Shown one piece after another: positions 30,420 to 40,640 of a stretch of DNA of 64,000 nucleotides (the first letter of the stretch is position 1; each line of letters begins with the position of its first letter). The notes beneath the pieces are model-generated. The model did not search any database and was not told the DNA's origin. It saw nothing but the letters and a program-made list of their open reading frames with translations. A program made the translations under genes and the position numbers. The stretch spans positions 1 through 64,000 of the forward strand of contig JAFEMH010003619.1 in assembly GCA_022495995.1 (NCBI GenBank), read 5' to 3'. This stretch comes from Adenophora triphylla var. japonica (lineage: Eukaryota > Streptophyta > Magnoliopsida > Asterales > Campanulaceae).

Positions 30420-31550
30420 TTAATAGGAAGTAGGTTCGTCATTCTCAATTACTTCCACTTCATTACTTTCTGACACGAGAAATCCATATCTCTCTGGTGC
30501 AGATCGTAACCTATCAGATCTACGATGGACTTGTGGATCTTGAACCGGTTTCACAACATCTTGTGGATTTGTTTCCGTCTCTACTATTGGTTCCATGTTA
30601 TTTTCGGGTTCTTGAACTTCTTCAAGATCAATTTTACTCCTACTAGTTCCTTTATTGAGAAACTGTTTCTCAAGAAAAGTACCATATTGAGCAACAAACA
30701 CTTTGTTCTCATTGCGGTTATAAAAGTAATACCCTTTGGTTTCCTTAGGATAACCAACAAAAATAACCTTGTCAGAATTAGGTGCTAACTTATCGAAGAC
30801 AAGTCTCTTCACATAAGCTTCACAACCCCAAATCTTCATGAAAGACAAACTAGGTTTTCTTCCATGCCACATCTCATGTGGGGTCTTAGGAACCGATTTA
30901 GTAGGGACTCTATTTAGTGTGAACGCAGCGGTCTCTAATGCATGTCCCGAAAAGGAAATAGGAAGGTTAACTTGACTCATCATCGAACGAACCATGTCTA
31001 ACAAGGTTCTATTCCTCCTCTCGCAAACACCATTCCATTGTGGTGTTCCGGCTGGAGTCAACTCTGAAACAATTCCACAGTTTTTGAGATGGTTGTCAAA
31101 CTCTTGGCTTAAATATTCTCCACCATGATCGGATCGAAGTGCTTTAATAGTTTTGCCAAGTTGATTTTGTACTTCATTTTGAAATGTTCTAAACATCTCA
31201 AACGATTCACTTTTGGACTTCATCAGATAGACATAGCCATATCTAGATAAGTCATCGGTGAATGTAATGAAATATCGAAATCCTTCCCTAGCAATGCAGT
31301 TCATTGGTCCACATACATCGGTATGTATTAGGCCCAATAATTTACTAGCCCTTTCACAACTCTTAGTGTAGGGTGGTTTGGTCATTTTTCCTAATAAACA
31401 AGATTCGCATACCTCATATGATTCATAATCATGTGAGTCTAAAAGTCCATCCTTGTGGAGTTTAGATATGCGTTTCTCATTTATATGACCAAGCCGACAA
31501 TGCCACATGAACATGTTGTTCACGTCATTCGGTTTAGACTTCTTGTCCAT
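30420..31550 (-). CDS. Copia-B integrase region (open frame)
   Basis: A 376-residue open frame with the HHCC pre-integrase (MWHCRLGHINEKRISKLH, CESCLLGKMTKPPY) and an intact-looking DDE core: HTDVCGPMN (first Asp), ALRSDHGGEYLS (second Asp), NGVCERRNRTLLDMVRSMMS (Glu). After it comes KIWGCEAYVKR and a C-terminal acidic linker rich in Glu. It would process and insert the cDNA. Both ends are limited by stops where the full polyprotein should continue (30417-30419 towards RT), so it cannot be made as part of a complete Pol. Confidence 0.88.
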   Translation of the reverse strand: MDKKSKPNDVNNMFMWHCRLGHINEKRISKLHKDGLLDSHDYESYEVCESCLLGKMTKPPYTKSCERASKLLGLIHTDVCGPMNCIAREGFRYFITFTDDLSRYGYVYLMKSKSESFEMFRTFQNEVQNQLGKTIKALRSDHGGEYLSQEFDNHLKNCGIVSELTPAGTPQWNGVCERRNRTLLDMVRSMMSQVNLPISFSGHALETAAFTLNRVPTKSVPKTPHEMWHGRKPSLSFMKIWGCEAYVKRLVFDKLAPNSDKVIFVGYPKETKGYYFYNRNENKVFVAQYGTFLEKQFLNKGTSRSKIDLEEVQEPENNMEPIVETETNPQDVVKPVQDPQVHRRSDRLRSAPERYGFLVSESNEVEVIENDEPTSY

Positions 31551-32069
31551 ATGATAAATATCTTCAACATTATTTTATTTCTCATCAACATCAAGAACAT
31601 AAAGGCCATTAAATGAATTTGCAATACAATAAAGTATATCATTTAAAAAAATATAAAATTTCTTATTCTCAATAAGAAACCTAAAACCTTCATTATCCAA
31701 ACAAGAAACGGAAATAATATTTCTACTCAAATCTGGAACATACTAACAATTGTTCAAAACAAGAACTAGCCCACTAGGTAAAGTTACATCATATGTCCCT
31801 GCGGCTAATACAATAACTCTTGCCCCATTTCCCACACATAGGTCAACTTCACCTTGTTTGAGTAGCTTCCTATTCCTTAGTCCTTGCACATTTAAACAAA
31901 TGTGAGATCCACATCCGGTATATAATACCTATGAACTAGAAATAGAAAGGAAAATATCTATTATATAGATACCTGAATCAGAAGCAATCGTATTGCCCTT
32001 TTTTGCCTTTAGGCCTTCCTTGTAAGCCTTGCAATTACGCTTCCAATGACCAACCTCTTGGCAATGGTA
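31551..32069 (-). pseudogene. Copia-B protease and zinc-knuckle region, inactivated
   Basis: The zinc knuckle reads HCQEVGHWKRNCKAY (about 32015-32060), with the first Cys lost at a stop/frameshift. The protease reads VLYTGCGSHICLNVQGLRNR then EVDLCVGNGARV and YDVTLPSGLVLVLNNC. In the family the first motif is DTGCGSHIC; here the Asp codon has become Tyr (31920-31922), which removes the catalytic residue of the aspartic protease. A stop follows LNNC near 31746. Confidence 0.82.
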
Positions 32070-32507
32070 TCAAATCACATCCTTTTTAGATACCTTCAGA
32101 GCCTCTCCCGCAACGGTAACTTTTGCCTTAGGTTTAGCAACACTTGCTTTTCCTTTGCCATCTTTCTTGAACCCTTTACCTTTTTTAACCATTAAATCGT
32201 TTGTCGTTCTGGGCTTCTTGATATTCTTCTCTGCGGTTTTAAGCATCACATGCAATTCTGAGAGATTTTTATCCACGCCAGTCATGTGATAGTGCATAAT
32301 AAAATGACTATAACGTTCAGACAATGAATTTAATATCGTATCCGTGGTGAGTTTCAAACTCATCGTATTTCCATGCCTTTCGAGACGCTCAATGTAACCC
32401 TTCATCATAAGGACATGAGCACCAATCGATAGCCCCTCTTGCATCTTGCATGCATTTAGGGCCTTTACCACGTCATACCTCTCTTGTCTAGTTTGCACTT
32501 GGAACAT
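32070..32507 (-). pseudogene. Copia-B gag, C-terminal part
   Basis: The 145-residue frame begins MFQVQTRQERYDVVKALNAC and has IGAHVLMMKGYIERLE, then LSERYSHFIMHYHMTG and a Lys-rich tail. This is the central gag domain of copia elements. The N-terminal part up to about 33300 can be followed only in pieces. Confidence 0.8.
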
Positions 32508-33672
32508 TTCCTTTAATTTTTAGGCTAGAATAAAGCAGCTTCCATGAGTTCTAGGTCCTTCTAAAGAGCCTTACACATGGTGGCAAGAATAAGGCATGTC
32601 ACATCATTAGAATCATCAGTATGTTTCTTGTGAGCATCCTTATCTGCCCTTGAAGCATTGGCAGCAGGTGGAGGTGGAATGGGTTCGTCAAGAACGTACA
32701 TTTTCTTTTCTTGCCTAATAACTATTCTTAGGCTTCTGATCTAATCAGAATAGTTTGTACCGTTCTCTTCGAGCTTGTCCTTCTCAAGGACGGATCGCAG
32801 TGACAGGGCTGATAATTGTGAGTTTCCATTACTACAATAAAATATGCAAACAATAAACATATAACTATCAACGCATTTATCATCTAAGAGTAAATAATGT
32901 ATTTCAAAAATACTCTCACTCAATTATACACCTTCAAATAGAAGCATGTATCATATAATCATAATGGGCTAAGATTCATATTTCACTTGATTTTGGTTTA
33001 ACTAAGTCAATGCCCGAAATCAAGCTATTTAGGTAGAAAACATCAATCATATCATATATGACTCTTAGATTTTTATGAGATTTCTAGACATCATATGTCA
33101 AAAACATGTTTTAAATCTCATCTATGCCTTGGGTCAAATCTCATTTGAAAGCACCAATTAAGTCAAAACTTTTTTCAAACGTATGAGACATGGAACGATG
33201 CACCAAACTGAGTCAAAACTACATCAACCATAAATCATCTTGATCACAAATTAAGATATAATGATGCACCCAACTGAGTCGAAACTACATCAAAATACCC
33301 TAAAATTTCAAGGGGTGGCATAAAACTTAAACATTTAGAAGAATTTACACATAACAACAAATATCGCATGGTTGTAACATGAAACTTATGTGTGCATAAT
33401 CATGAACATAGGGCTTCACAAAATATTTCAATCAAACAATTTGATACAATTTTTAGAATTTACTAATCTAGTTAATCATATTAAACAGATCAATAACTAA
33501 TATAAAAGACTAATCATATTAATCAATTATAAATCATGACTATGACATATTACATATAATTGTTTTCATAAAACAATACACATAAAATCAAAGATCTATT
33601 TTATATAGCTTGTAAAGCATTTAATCAAATTAAATCTAGCATGTCAATTTCAATTCTAATCATGATAAACAT
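32508..33672 (-). other. Copia-B 5' untranslated region and decayed gag N-terminus
   Basis: Fragments such as 32741-32923 are open, but no continuous gag start could be identified. The rest is AT-rich leader sequence between PBS and gag, including a repeated GATGCACCAAACTGAGTC-type segment near 33200 and 33260. Confidence 0.55.
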
Positions 33673-33685
33673 GGATCTGATACCA
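33673..33685 (-). promoter_or_regulatory. Primer binding site of Copia-B
   Basis: Minus-strand TGGTATCAGATCC lies one base inside the 5' LTR end. It is complementary in type to the initiator tRNA-Met 3' end, as in most plant copia elements. Confidence 0.85.
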
Positions 33686-34266
33686 CTGTTGGGTTTTGGG
33701 GTTACAAACCCAGCGGAAGAACTTTATAAAACATCAAAACCCTAGCCTTGAATCCGTCTAGCATGAAGATATTATAAACATATGAAATATATTTACATAC
33801 CTTGAATACGATTATGTTTGTTCAAAACGAATCTCAAAATTCAACCTTTGAATTTGTTGATGAAACTTGGATCTTCTTCTTCCTTATTCTACCTTGGTGA
33901 TACATCACCAATGAAAATCTTCAAGCTTTAGGAGATAAAGTAACCTCCCTCTAATGGTGATCCACACGCTAACAAACCAAGAACAATTCTTGTAGGATTG
34001 CTAGATGATCCTCTGATTGTTGAATCAATATTCAACTATCAATGGCTGAATATGGAATTAATTTGGGTGTTTTTGATCTTTGATTCTCAATCAAAATCAA
34101 TGATTTTGTGTTTCTAAAACTCAAAAATCGTATGTCTCTTGGCTGGGAGAAAGGTCTTATTTATACTTGGTAAGTAACCCTAACAATTAGGGAGAAGACT
34201 CCTTTTTCAAAGCCAAAACGGACTTTCAGCGCCGCTATGCACGGCCGTGCAGTTTCTAAAGCACGC

Positions 34267-34699
34267 TGATGCAGGCCTAAATAGCTGTAAGATATAGAAA
34301 GGCAAGGGAATAAACTGGGACTCACTCAACCGAGAGTAGTGGACTCACTCAACACTACTAATTGCGGAATCACTCGACTCAACCAAGCCTTCGCTTGTTA
34401 TAAGAGGAATCACTCAAATCTCAAGCAAGATTACTTGCAACTTCAGAAACTCTTATTCATAATACTCTCCGAATCATAACAATTCAGTCATTATTTATAG
34501 ATGCTATGGAACATCCCTCCAAGCATAGGCAATACAATGAACTAACCCTTCAAGTTCTATAACATTGTAGCTAGATACTTTGACCCAAAATATTGAATCA
34601 GATAAGGATAAACAATAAAATTAAAACTTAAGAGTAGACAAAAAGACATCAAACTTACTGGAACATTCAAGAATTTCAGATTATTCTTGAGTTGTATCA
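34267..34699 (-). repeat. 3' LTR of the chromovirus
   Basis: On the element strand it starts TGATACAACTCAAGAATAA and ends AGGCCTGCATCA. The polyprotein stop codon lies in its first 20 bases. Confidence 0.95.
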
Positions 34700-37600
34700 T
34701 TCTCCCCGTCTTGGAGAGAACTCGTCCTCGAGTTTGAATTCATGTCGAACCATAGTGTGGGATCTATCTTCTTCAGCTCTTCACTTGATATCCAAGCGTC
34801 TTCTGAACTTGACTTTCCATACGAGTGAACAAGATATTGAGTATAAGTTCCGCGACGAGTTGTAATGGACCGCGTGTCCAAGACATCAACTGATTCTCTA
34901 ACTGAATCGGTAGAAAATGCGGCAATGTCCTCTTTCGAAAAAATTGGCTCACTCTCCTCGCCATAATATGAGTATAAATCACTAATGTTGAACACAGGAC
35001 TCATCCTGAGACCTTCTGGAAGTTCGAGACGATATGCATTAGGCCCCAACTTCTTTAGTATGCGACATGGACCGAATTTTCTTGGCTTCAGCTTGTTATA
35101 ACTTCCAACTGGAAACCTCTCTTTCCGAAGATAAACCATCACCAAATCACCCTCCTTGTACTCCTTGTCTCTGCGATGAACATCAGCTTTTGACTTGTAA
35201 ACTTCAGATGCTCGCTTCAATTGTTCACGAACTTGACTGTGAATTTCTCTGATATGTGAAGCAAACTCCTCTGCATCCATGCTAACCCGTGACTGATTTT
35301 GCAAAGGAATGAGGTCCAAAACTTGGTTCACTTTTCGACCATAAACTACTTCAAAAGGTGCCTTCTTTGTAGACCTGCTAATGGAGCTATTATATGCAAA
35401 TTCAGCTTGTGGAAGAACAAACTCCCATCTCTTAGGATTTTCACCCACCAAACTTCGCAGCATATTTCCCAGAGAGCGATTGACAACTTCAGTTTGACCA
35501 TCGGTTTGGGGATGGCAAGTGCTGGAAAATTTCAACTGTGTCCCTAGCAGCTTCCAAAGAGTTTTCCAAAAATTGCTCATAAAACGAACATCACGATCTG
35601 ATGTAATAGATTTTGGAATACCATGTAGACACACCACATCCCGAAAGAACAAGCCCGCCACCTGGGAAGAATCACTAGAGTTTTTACACGGTATAAAATG
35701 AGCCATTTTAGAAAATCTGTCCACCACTACAAAAATGCTATCTTTCCCATGTTGCGTTCTTGCTAAACCAAGTACAAAATCCATTGACAGATTTTCCCAC
35801 GGAGCATTTGGTATAGGTATTAGTTGGTACAAACCAATGTTCTGTGCACCTCCCTTCGACCTTTGACAAATACCACACCTTTGAACAAACTGTGCGACAT
35901 CTCGCTTCAAAGACGGCCAAAAATAATGCTCCTTAACAAGTGCTTCAGTTTTATCCCTACCAAAATGTGCTCCAAGTCCACCACTATGTAACTCTTGAAT
36001 GATTAGCAGTCGTAAAGATCCTTGAGGAACACAGAGATGTGTACCCTTGAATAAGTAGCCATTCATGATCAAATAATCATCATTAGAACCTTCATTTAAG
36101 TCTGTCATCACCTTTGAAAAGAATGGATCAGCTGTATATTGCTCCGGCATGAGGTCAAACCCAAGAACCTCATAAGAAAGAGTTGTTAACAACATGTACC
36201 TTCGACTCAACGCGTCAGCAACTTTGTTGGCTGTCCCATCTTTATGCTTCAAGAGAAAAGTGAATTTCTCCAAGTAAGATACCCAACCTGTATGTCGTGA
36301 ATTCAACTTCTTTTGTGCTTTCAAAAATCTCAAAGCTTCATGATCAGAGTATAGAACAAACTCCACACCAACAATATAGCTTTCCCAATGTTGCAATGCT
36401 CGAACCACTGCATAATGTTCCTTGTCATAAGTTGAATAATTCAGCTTTGAACCACTAAGTTTTTCACTGAAATAGGCAATCGGTTTCCGTTGTTGCATTA
36501 AAACAACACCTATGCCAACATTAGAAGCATCACAGTCAACTTGAAAAGTTTTATTGAAATCCGGTAAACCCAAAACCGGTGCCTCAACAAGTTTTCCTTT
36601 CACGAGTTGAAAACTCTCCTCCGCTTCTTTGGTCCACCTGAACTCCTTGCTTTTCAGTACGTCCATTATCGGAGCAACAATGGTGCTGAAATTTTTTATA
36701 AAGCGACGGTAAAAAGAAGCAAGACCATGAAAACTCCGTACATCAGTCAACGTCTTTGGTGTTGGCCAATCAAGAATTGCTTTAACTTTCTCTTCATCCA
36801 TCCGCAATCCTTCCTCACTCACAACATATCCAAGGAAGACCACTTGATTTTTCATGAAAGAGCACTTCTTGAGGTTGATATATAGCTTGTTGTCCTCCAA
36901 AACTTTAAACACCATAGCCAAGTGCTCAAGATGTTGCGGTTTATCACGGCTGTAAATAAGAATGTCATCAAAGTAAACAACAACAAACTTTCCAATAAAA
37001 TCCTTTAAAACATGAGTCATAAGTCTCATAAAAGTGCTGGGAGCATTACAAAGACCAAACGGCATCACCCGCCATTCATATAACCCATGTTTGGTCTTAA
37101 AAGAGGTCTTCCACTCATCGCCCGCCCAAATTCGAATTTGATGATATCCGCTACGAAGATCAATTTTTGAATAGATTTTTGCACCCACAAGCATATCAAA
37201 CATATCATCTAAACGGGAAATGGGGAATCGGTACTTGATTGTAATTTTATTGATAGCTCTACTATCAATACACATTCGCCACGTACCATCTTTCTTAGGT
37301 GCTAAAAGTGCAGGGACAGCACAAGGACTTAATGACTCTTTAATATGACCCTTAGCAAACAAATCATCTACTTGTCTTTGTAATTCATCATGTTCTTTAG
37401 ATGTCATTCTGTAATGAGGTAAGCTAGGAAGAATAGCACCTGGAATGAAGTCAATTTGGTGTTGGATGTCACGAGGTGGGGGTAGACCAGCCGGTAGCTC
37501 ACTGGGAACCAAGTCCTTGAACTTCTCCAGCAACTTCTCAACATCAGACGGAACATTACCATCGCAGCCCGTACTTGCTTGAACAGCCACCAAAGCAAAC

Positions 37601-39204
37601 ATGACATCTTCTTGCTTGATATCCTCGTACGAGATTAAACTAACCTGATTTTTTTGAGAAATGTTGTTTGGCGCATCCTTCAATGGCAATAAGACATACT
37701 TAACTCCATCCTTGCACACAGAATAAGTATTTTGTTTACCGTCATGATGAACATCTCTATCAAATTGCCACGGCCTGCCTAGGAGAAGGTGACAAGCATC
37801 CATGGGGAGAACATCAAAATATGTTTCATCTTCATACTTACCAACTGAAAATTTAATTCGACACCGTTGAGAAACTTGAACTTCTCCACCTTTCTTGAAC
37901 CATGAAACCTTGTAAGGCTTCGGATGTTTTTCGCATTTCAATTTCAGCTTATCAACCACACATTTGGCCACCATATTTTCGCAACTCCCCGAGTCAATCA
38001 TCAGAACACATTTTTTTCCACCCGATGTGCAATATGTGCGGAAAATATTATGGCGTAGCCATAAATCATCTCTTTGGACAGCCATTAGTCTCTGAATAAC
38101 AAGGCTTTCAGCATCACAATCTGGTTGGCAGTACTCTTCACCAAATGAACGTTCCGTCTCCCCGTCAAATTCAAAGGTGTCATTCTCTTCCACATCTCCT
38201 TCTGCGAGGTGAATTTCAGCTTTCTTCTTGGGACATTCATATGCTTTGTGATCAGGGTCTCCACATCTAAAACATGAAGTTGTTGATGTTTGGATGGCCT
38301 TGCCACGTTCTTTGTTCCATTGCCCAGCACCTTGAGTTGTCGTAGGAGTTGTTGCTGCAGTTTTGTTGGGTAAAGAACTACCTTTCAGAGTAGAGATCTT
38401 TGAACTTTCACCTTTCCTGAATGTACTCCACTTAGATTTTTCCTCAGCCTTGAGAGCCATCTGATAAGCTTCTTCAAGGGAATGTAGGGTAAGCATGAAA
38501 ATCTCTCCATGAATAGAACTTTTTAAACCTGCTACATAACGAGCAACAAGCTGGTCGTCGGTCTCTCGCAGCTCGATTCGACTCATTAACTTGTAGAACT
38601 CCTCGGTGCAACTTGCAACAGATTGATCGACACGTTGTCGCAACGTATGGAATTTCTGGTACAAAGTTTGGTTATAGTCCAAAGGGAGAAATTTCTCGTC
38701 CAACTTCAGCTTCATCTCAAGCCATGAGTCAACTCGAGGTATTCCTCTCCTTTCTCTATTGCGCTGGTACTGCTGCCACCAAATAAGCGCGTGGCCTTTC
38801 AATTTAGTAGCAACAAACTGAACCTTGCGATAGTCAGGAAGGTTCTTCCACTCGAAGAAAGCCTCAAGAGAAGCCTTCCAATCACAATATTCATCAGCAT
38901 TCAACTTTCCATCAAAATCTGGAACCACAACATTGATGGTCCTATCTCCCCCGTCAATAGCTCTTACCAATTGTTCCAGCATAGCGTCGTCTCGCCGAGC
39001 AAAAGGATTTTCCCCTTGATTGGAATGACCCGAAGATGATTGAGATTCTCCAAATAATTCATTATCATGAACATCCTGATGACTCCTACTTCGAGCTGGA
39101 GATGGTGTCCTCCTAGCAAGAAGCTCATTCATCTGTCGTTGAAGCTCTACAATTTGTGCTTGTAGATTGACATCTGCCATGTTTCTGCGATGGCGTGGCG
39201 GCAT
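34681..39204 (-). CDS. Chromovirus gag-pol polyprotein
   Basis: A single 1507-residue frame with no internal stop. In order: capsid region (about 95-270, ALIWWQQYQRNRE), CCHC knuckle CFRCGDPDHKAYEC (about 306-320), aspartic protease LMIDSGSCENMVA (about 400), reverse transcriptase with VVYFDDILIYS (about 745), RNase H with VDCDASNVGIG (about 888), zinc-binding HHCC domain ending CGICQRSKG (about 1115), integrase core (MDFVLGL, TSDRDVRFMS, TEVVNRS: D, D, E), the GPY/F-type module (GPCRILKKLGPNAYRLELP, about 1380) and a C-terminal chromodomain-like segment (TRRGTYTQYLVHSYG ... EDAWISSEELKKIDPTLW). Length and domain set are complete for the group. The last residues, DGENDTTQE, are encoded by the polypurine tract and the 3' LTR start. 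It could be autonomous if transcribed. Confidence 0.95.
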   Translation of the reverse strand: MPPRHRRNMADVNLQAQIVELQRQMNELLARRTPSPARSRSHQDVHDNELFGESQSSSGHSNQGENPFARRDDAMLEQLVRAIDGGDRTINVVVPDFDGKLNADEYCDWKASLEAFFEWKNLPDYRKVQFVATKLKGHALIWWQQYQRNRERRGIPRVDSWLEMKLKLDEKFLPLDYNQTLYQKFHTLRQRVDQSVASCTEEFYKLMSRIELRETDDQLVARYVAGLKSSIHGEIFMLTLHSLEEAYQMALKAEEKSKWSTFRKGESSKISTLKGSSLPNKTAATTPTTTQGAGQWNKERGKAIQTSTTSCFRCGDPDHKAYECPKKKAEIHLAEGDVEENDTFEFDGETERSFGEEYCQPDCDAESLVIQRLMAVQRDDLWLRHNIFRTYCTSGGKKCVLMIDSGSCENMVAKCVVDKLKLKCEKHPKPYKVSWFKKGGEVQVSQRCRIKFSVGKYEDETYFDVLPMDACHLLLGRPWQFDRDVHHDGKQNTYSVCKDGVKYVLLPLKDAPNNISQKNQVSLISYEDIKQEDVMFALVAVQASTGCDGNVPSDVEKLLEKFKDLVPSELPAGLPPPRDIQHQIDFIPGAILPSLPHYRMTSKEHDELQRQVDDLFAKGHIKESLSPCAVPALLAPKKDGTWRMCIDSRAINKITIKYRFPISRLDDMFDMLVGAKIYSKIDLRSGYHQIRIWAGDEWKTSFKTKHGLYEWRVMPFGLCNAPSTFMRLMTHVLKDFIGKFVVVYFDDILIYSRDKPQHLEHLAMVFKVLEDNKLYINLKKCSFMKNQVVFLGYVVSEEGLRMDEEKVKAILDWPTPKTLTDVRSFHGLASFYRRFIKNFSTIVAPIMDVLKSKEFRWTKEAEESFQLVKGKLVEAPVLGLPDFNKTFQVDCDASNVGIGVVLMQQRKPIAYFSEKLSGSKLNYSTYDKEHYAVVRALQHWESYIVGVEFVLYSDHEALRFLKAQKKLNSRHTGWVSYLEKFTFLLKHKDGTANKVADALSRRYMLLTTLSYEVLGFDLMPEQYTADPFFSKVMTDLNEGSNDDYLIMNGYLFKGTHLCVPQGSLRLLIIQELHSGGLGAHFGRDKTEALVKEHYFWPSLKRDVAQFVQRCGICQRSKGGAQNIGLYQLIPIPNAPWENLSMDFVLGLARTQHGKDSIFVVVDRFSKMAHFIPCKNSSDSSQVAGLFFRDVVCLHGIPKSITSDRDVRFMSNFWKTLWKLLGTQLKFSSTCHPQTDGQTEVVNRSLGNMLRSLVGENPKRWEFVLPQAEFAYNSSISRSTKKAPFEVVYGRKVNQVLDLIPLQNQSRVSMDAEEFASHIREIHSQVREQLKRASEVYKSKADVHRRDKEYKEGDLVMVYLRKERFPVGSYNKLKPRKFGPCRILKKLGPNAYRLELPEGLRMSPVFNISDLYSYYGEESEPIFSKEDIAAFSTDSVRESVDVLDTRSITTRRGTYTQYLVHSYGKSSSEDAWISSEELKKIDPTLWFDMNSNSRTSSLQDGENDTTQE

Positions 39205-39240
39205 GGTTGTGATCAGAGTTTGAGCAAGAAAGTGTGACCT

Positions 39241-39252
39241 GCTTTGATACCA
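39241..39252 (-). promoter_or_regulatory. Primer binding site of the chromovirus
   Basis: Minus-strand TGGTATCAAAGC lies two bases inside the 5' LTR end; it matches the initiator tRNA-Met type (TGGTATCAGAGC) with one change. Confidence 0.85.
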
Positions 39253-39254
39253 GT

Positions 39255-39688
39255 TGATGCAGGCCTAAATGGCTGTAAGATATAGAAAGGCAAGGGAATA
39301 AACTGGGACTCACTCAACCGGGGGTAGTGGACTCACTCAACACTACTAATTGCGGAATCACTCGACGCAACCAAGCCTTCGCTTGTTATAAGAGGAATCA
39401 CTCAACTCTCAAGCAATATTACTTGCAAACTTCAGAAATTCTTATTCATAATACTCTCCGAATCATAACAATTCAGCCATTATTTATAGATGCTATGGAA
39501 CATCCCTCCAAGCATAGGCAATACAATGAACTAACCCTTCAAGTTCTATAACATTGTAGCTAGATACTTTGACCCAAAATAATGAATTAGATAAGGATAA
39601 AGAATAAAATTAAAACTTAAGAGTAGACAAAAAGACATCAAACTTACTGGAACATTCAAGAATTTCACATTATTCTTGAGTTGTATCA
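39255..39688 (-). repeat. 5' LTR of the chromovirus
   Basis: Near-identical partner of 34267-34699. Possible promoter: minus-strand CTATAAATAATGG at about 39476-39489. Confidence 0.93.
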
Positions 39689-40640
39689 CACGCCCGTGCA
39701 ACTTTTGAACGGCCGCTCCAAAAACCAACGCACGGCCGCTCTAAATTATAGCGCACGGCCGTGCAATAGCCTCAGATCCCAAATTCCAATTTTCTGTCAA
39801 TTTCAAATTCGTTTTTTTGAGTGTGACCCTTTAGGATTATATTTATGTTGGTAGTGAATCGAAACATTGACCTCACAAGACATAAGTGGATTCTAGCAAA
39901 CCATTATATCCAGCCAATTAATATAACATCAAAGCTTGATTCCTCGATAGATCAAATGTCACAATCCCTTTGTCCACGATGTCAAATGGAACATGAGTCA
40001 TGGTCCACGGCAACTCATATTGTTCAATGCTTTCTCGATTTCGAATATGTTGATAATCCAAAAGCATTTGATCTCTATCAAATTTCTTGAGTGTGGCCAC
40101 ACATTTTAACAATACTATTCATCGAGAGACCCAAGCAAACATCTATCTCAATGAGAGGGACGAATCGTGTCTTGACTTATCATTCTTCCCTACAAGAATC
40201 CAATCGTGCCAATATAGCCCTTATTGCTATCCTATTAAAGATAGTGTTAGACTACATCAAACACGATGTTCATCATGTGGAAGACGATGATAATGTACAA
40301 AGGATTTAATGACACGACTATTATGAGATTTAATCACGACATATATGATTATAGACCATGTCATAAATCTCATCAATAGGTCATGTCTAGTACTTGTTCT
40401 CTAGCATGTACCCATAAGTGTAATGTGCATCACATGCATATAATCATCTTCATGATTATCCATTACCAACTTATACTAGTTATTCACAATAATTAGGGAC
40501 GCATGTTATAATAATAAACATGCAAACATATAATAAACCAAATAAACATTCTCTATAATAAATGATAAAGACGATTACATAGCGGTTTAAGTTATAAGTC
40601 AAACATAACAAAACGCCTAGGGCATTACACCAACACAAGT

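Larger units (their letters stand above)
34267..39688 (-). mobile_element. Ty3/gypsy chromovirus, nearly intact, innermost level of the nest
   Basis: LTRs of 433 bp (34267-34699) and 434 bp (39255-39688) differ by about 12 substitutions and one indel by hand count, roughly 3 percent. Target duplication CACGC at 34262-34266 and 39689-39693. One continuous 1507-codon gag-pol frame, a PBS of initiator tRNA-Met type, and a polypurine tract GGGGAGAA. It sits within the Copia-B LTR and is the youngest member of the nest. Confidence 0.96.
27300..40635 (-). mobile_element. Copia-B, middle retrotransposon of the nest
   Basis: Inserted into Copia-A with target duplication CAAGT (27295-27299 and 40636-40640). 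Terminal sequence is TGTTGGG...CCAACA in window orientation. The 3' LTR (27300-28854, 1555 bp) and 5' LTR (33687-40635, split by a gypsy element) bound a copia gag-pol in the order gag, protease, integrase, RT, RNase H. The family is the same as Copia-C, but this copy is much better preserved. Confidence 0.93.
33687..40635 (-). repeat. 5' LTR of Copia-B, split by a gypsy element
   Basis: The LTR parts 33687-34266 and 39694-40635 join at the CACGC target site to give about 1.52 kb, collinear with the 3' LTR. The join restores the phrase AAAGCACGCCCGTGCAAC, equivalent to AAAGCATGCCCATGCAAC in the other LTR (about 27870-27887). Confidence 0.92.

Noticed and set aside
34267..39688. An integrated plant pararetrovirus
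   Set aside because: LTRs, an integrase with DDE core and exact target duplication show an LTR retrotransposon; no movement-protein domain is visible.
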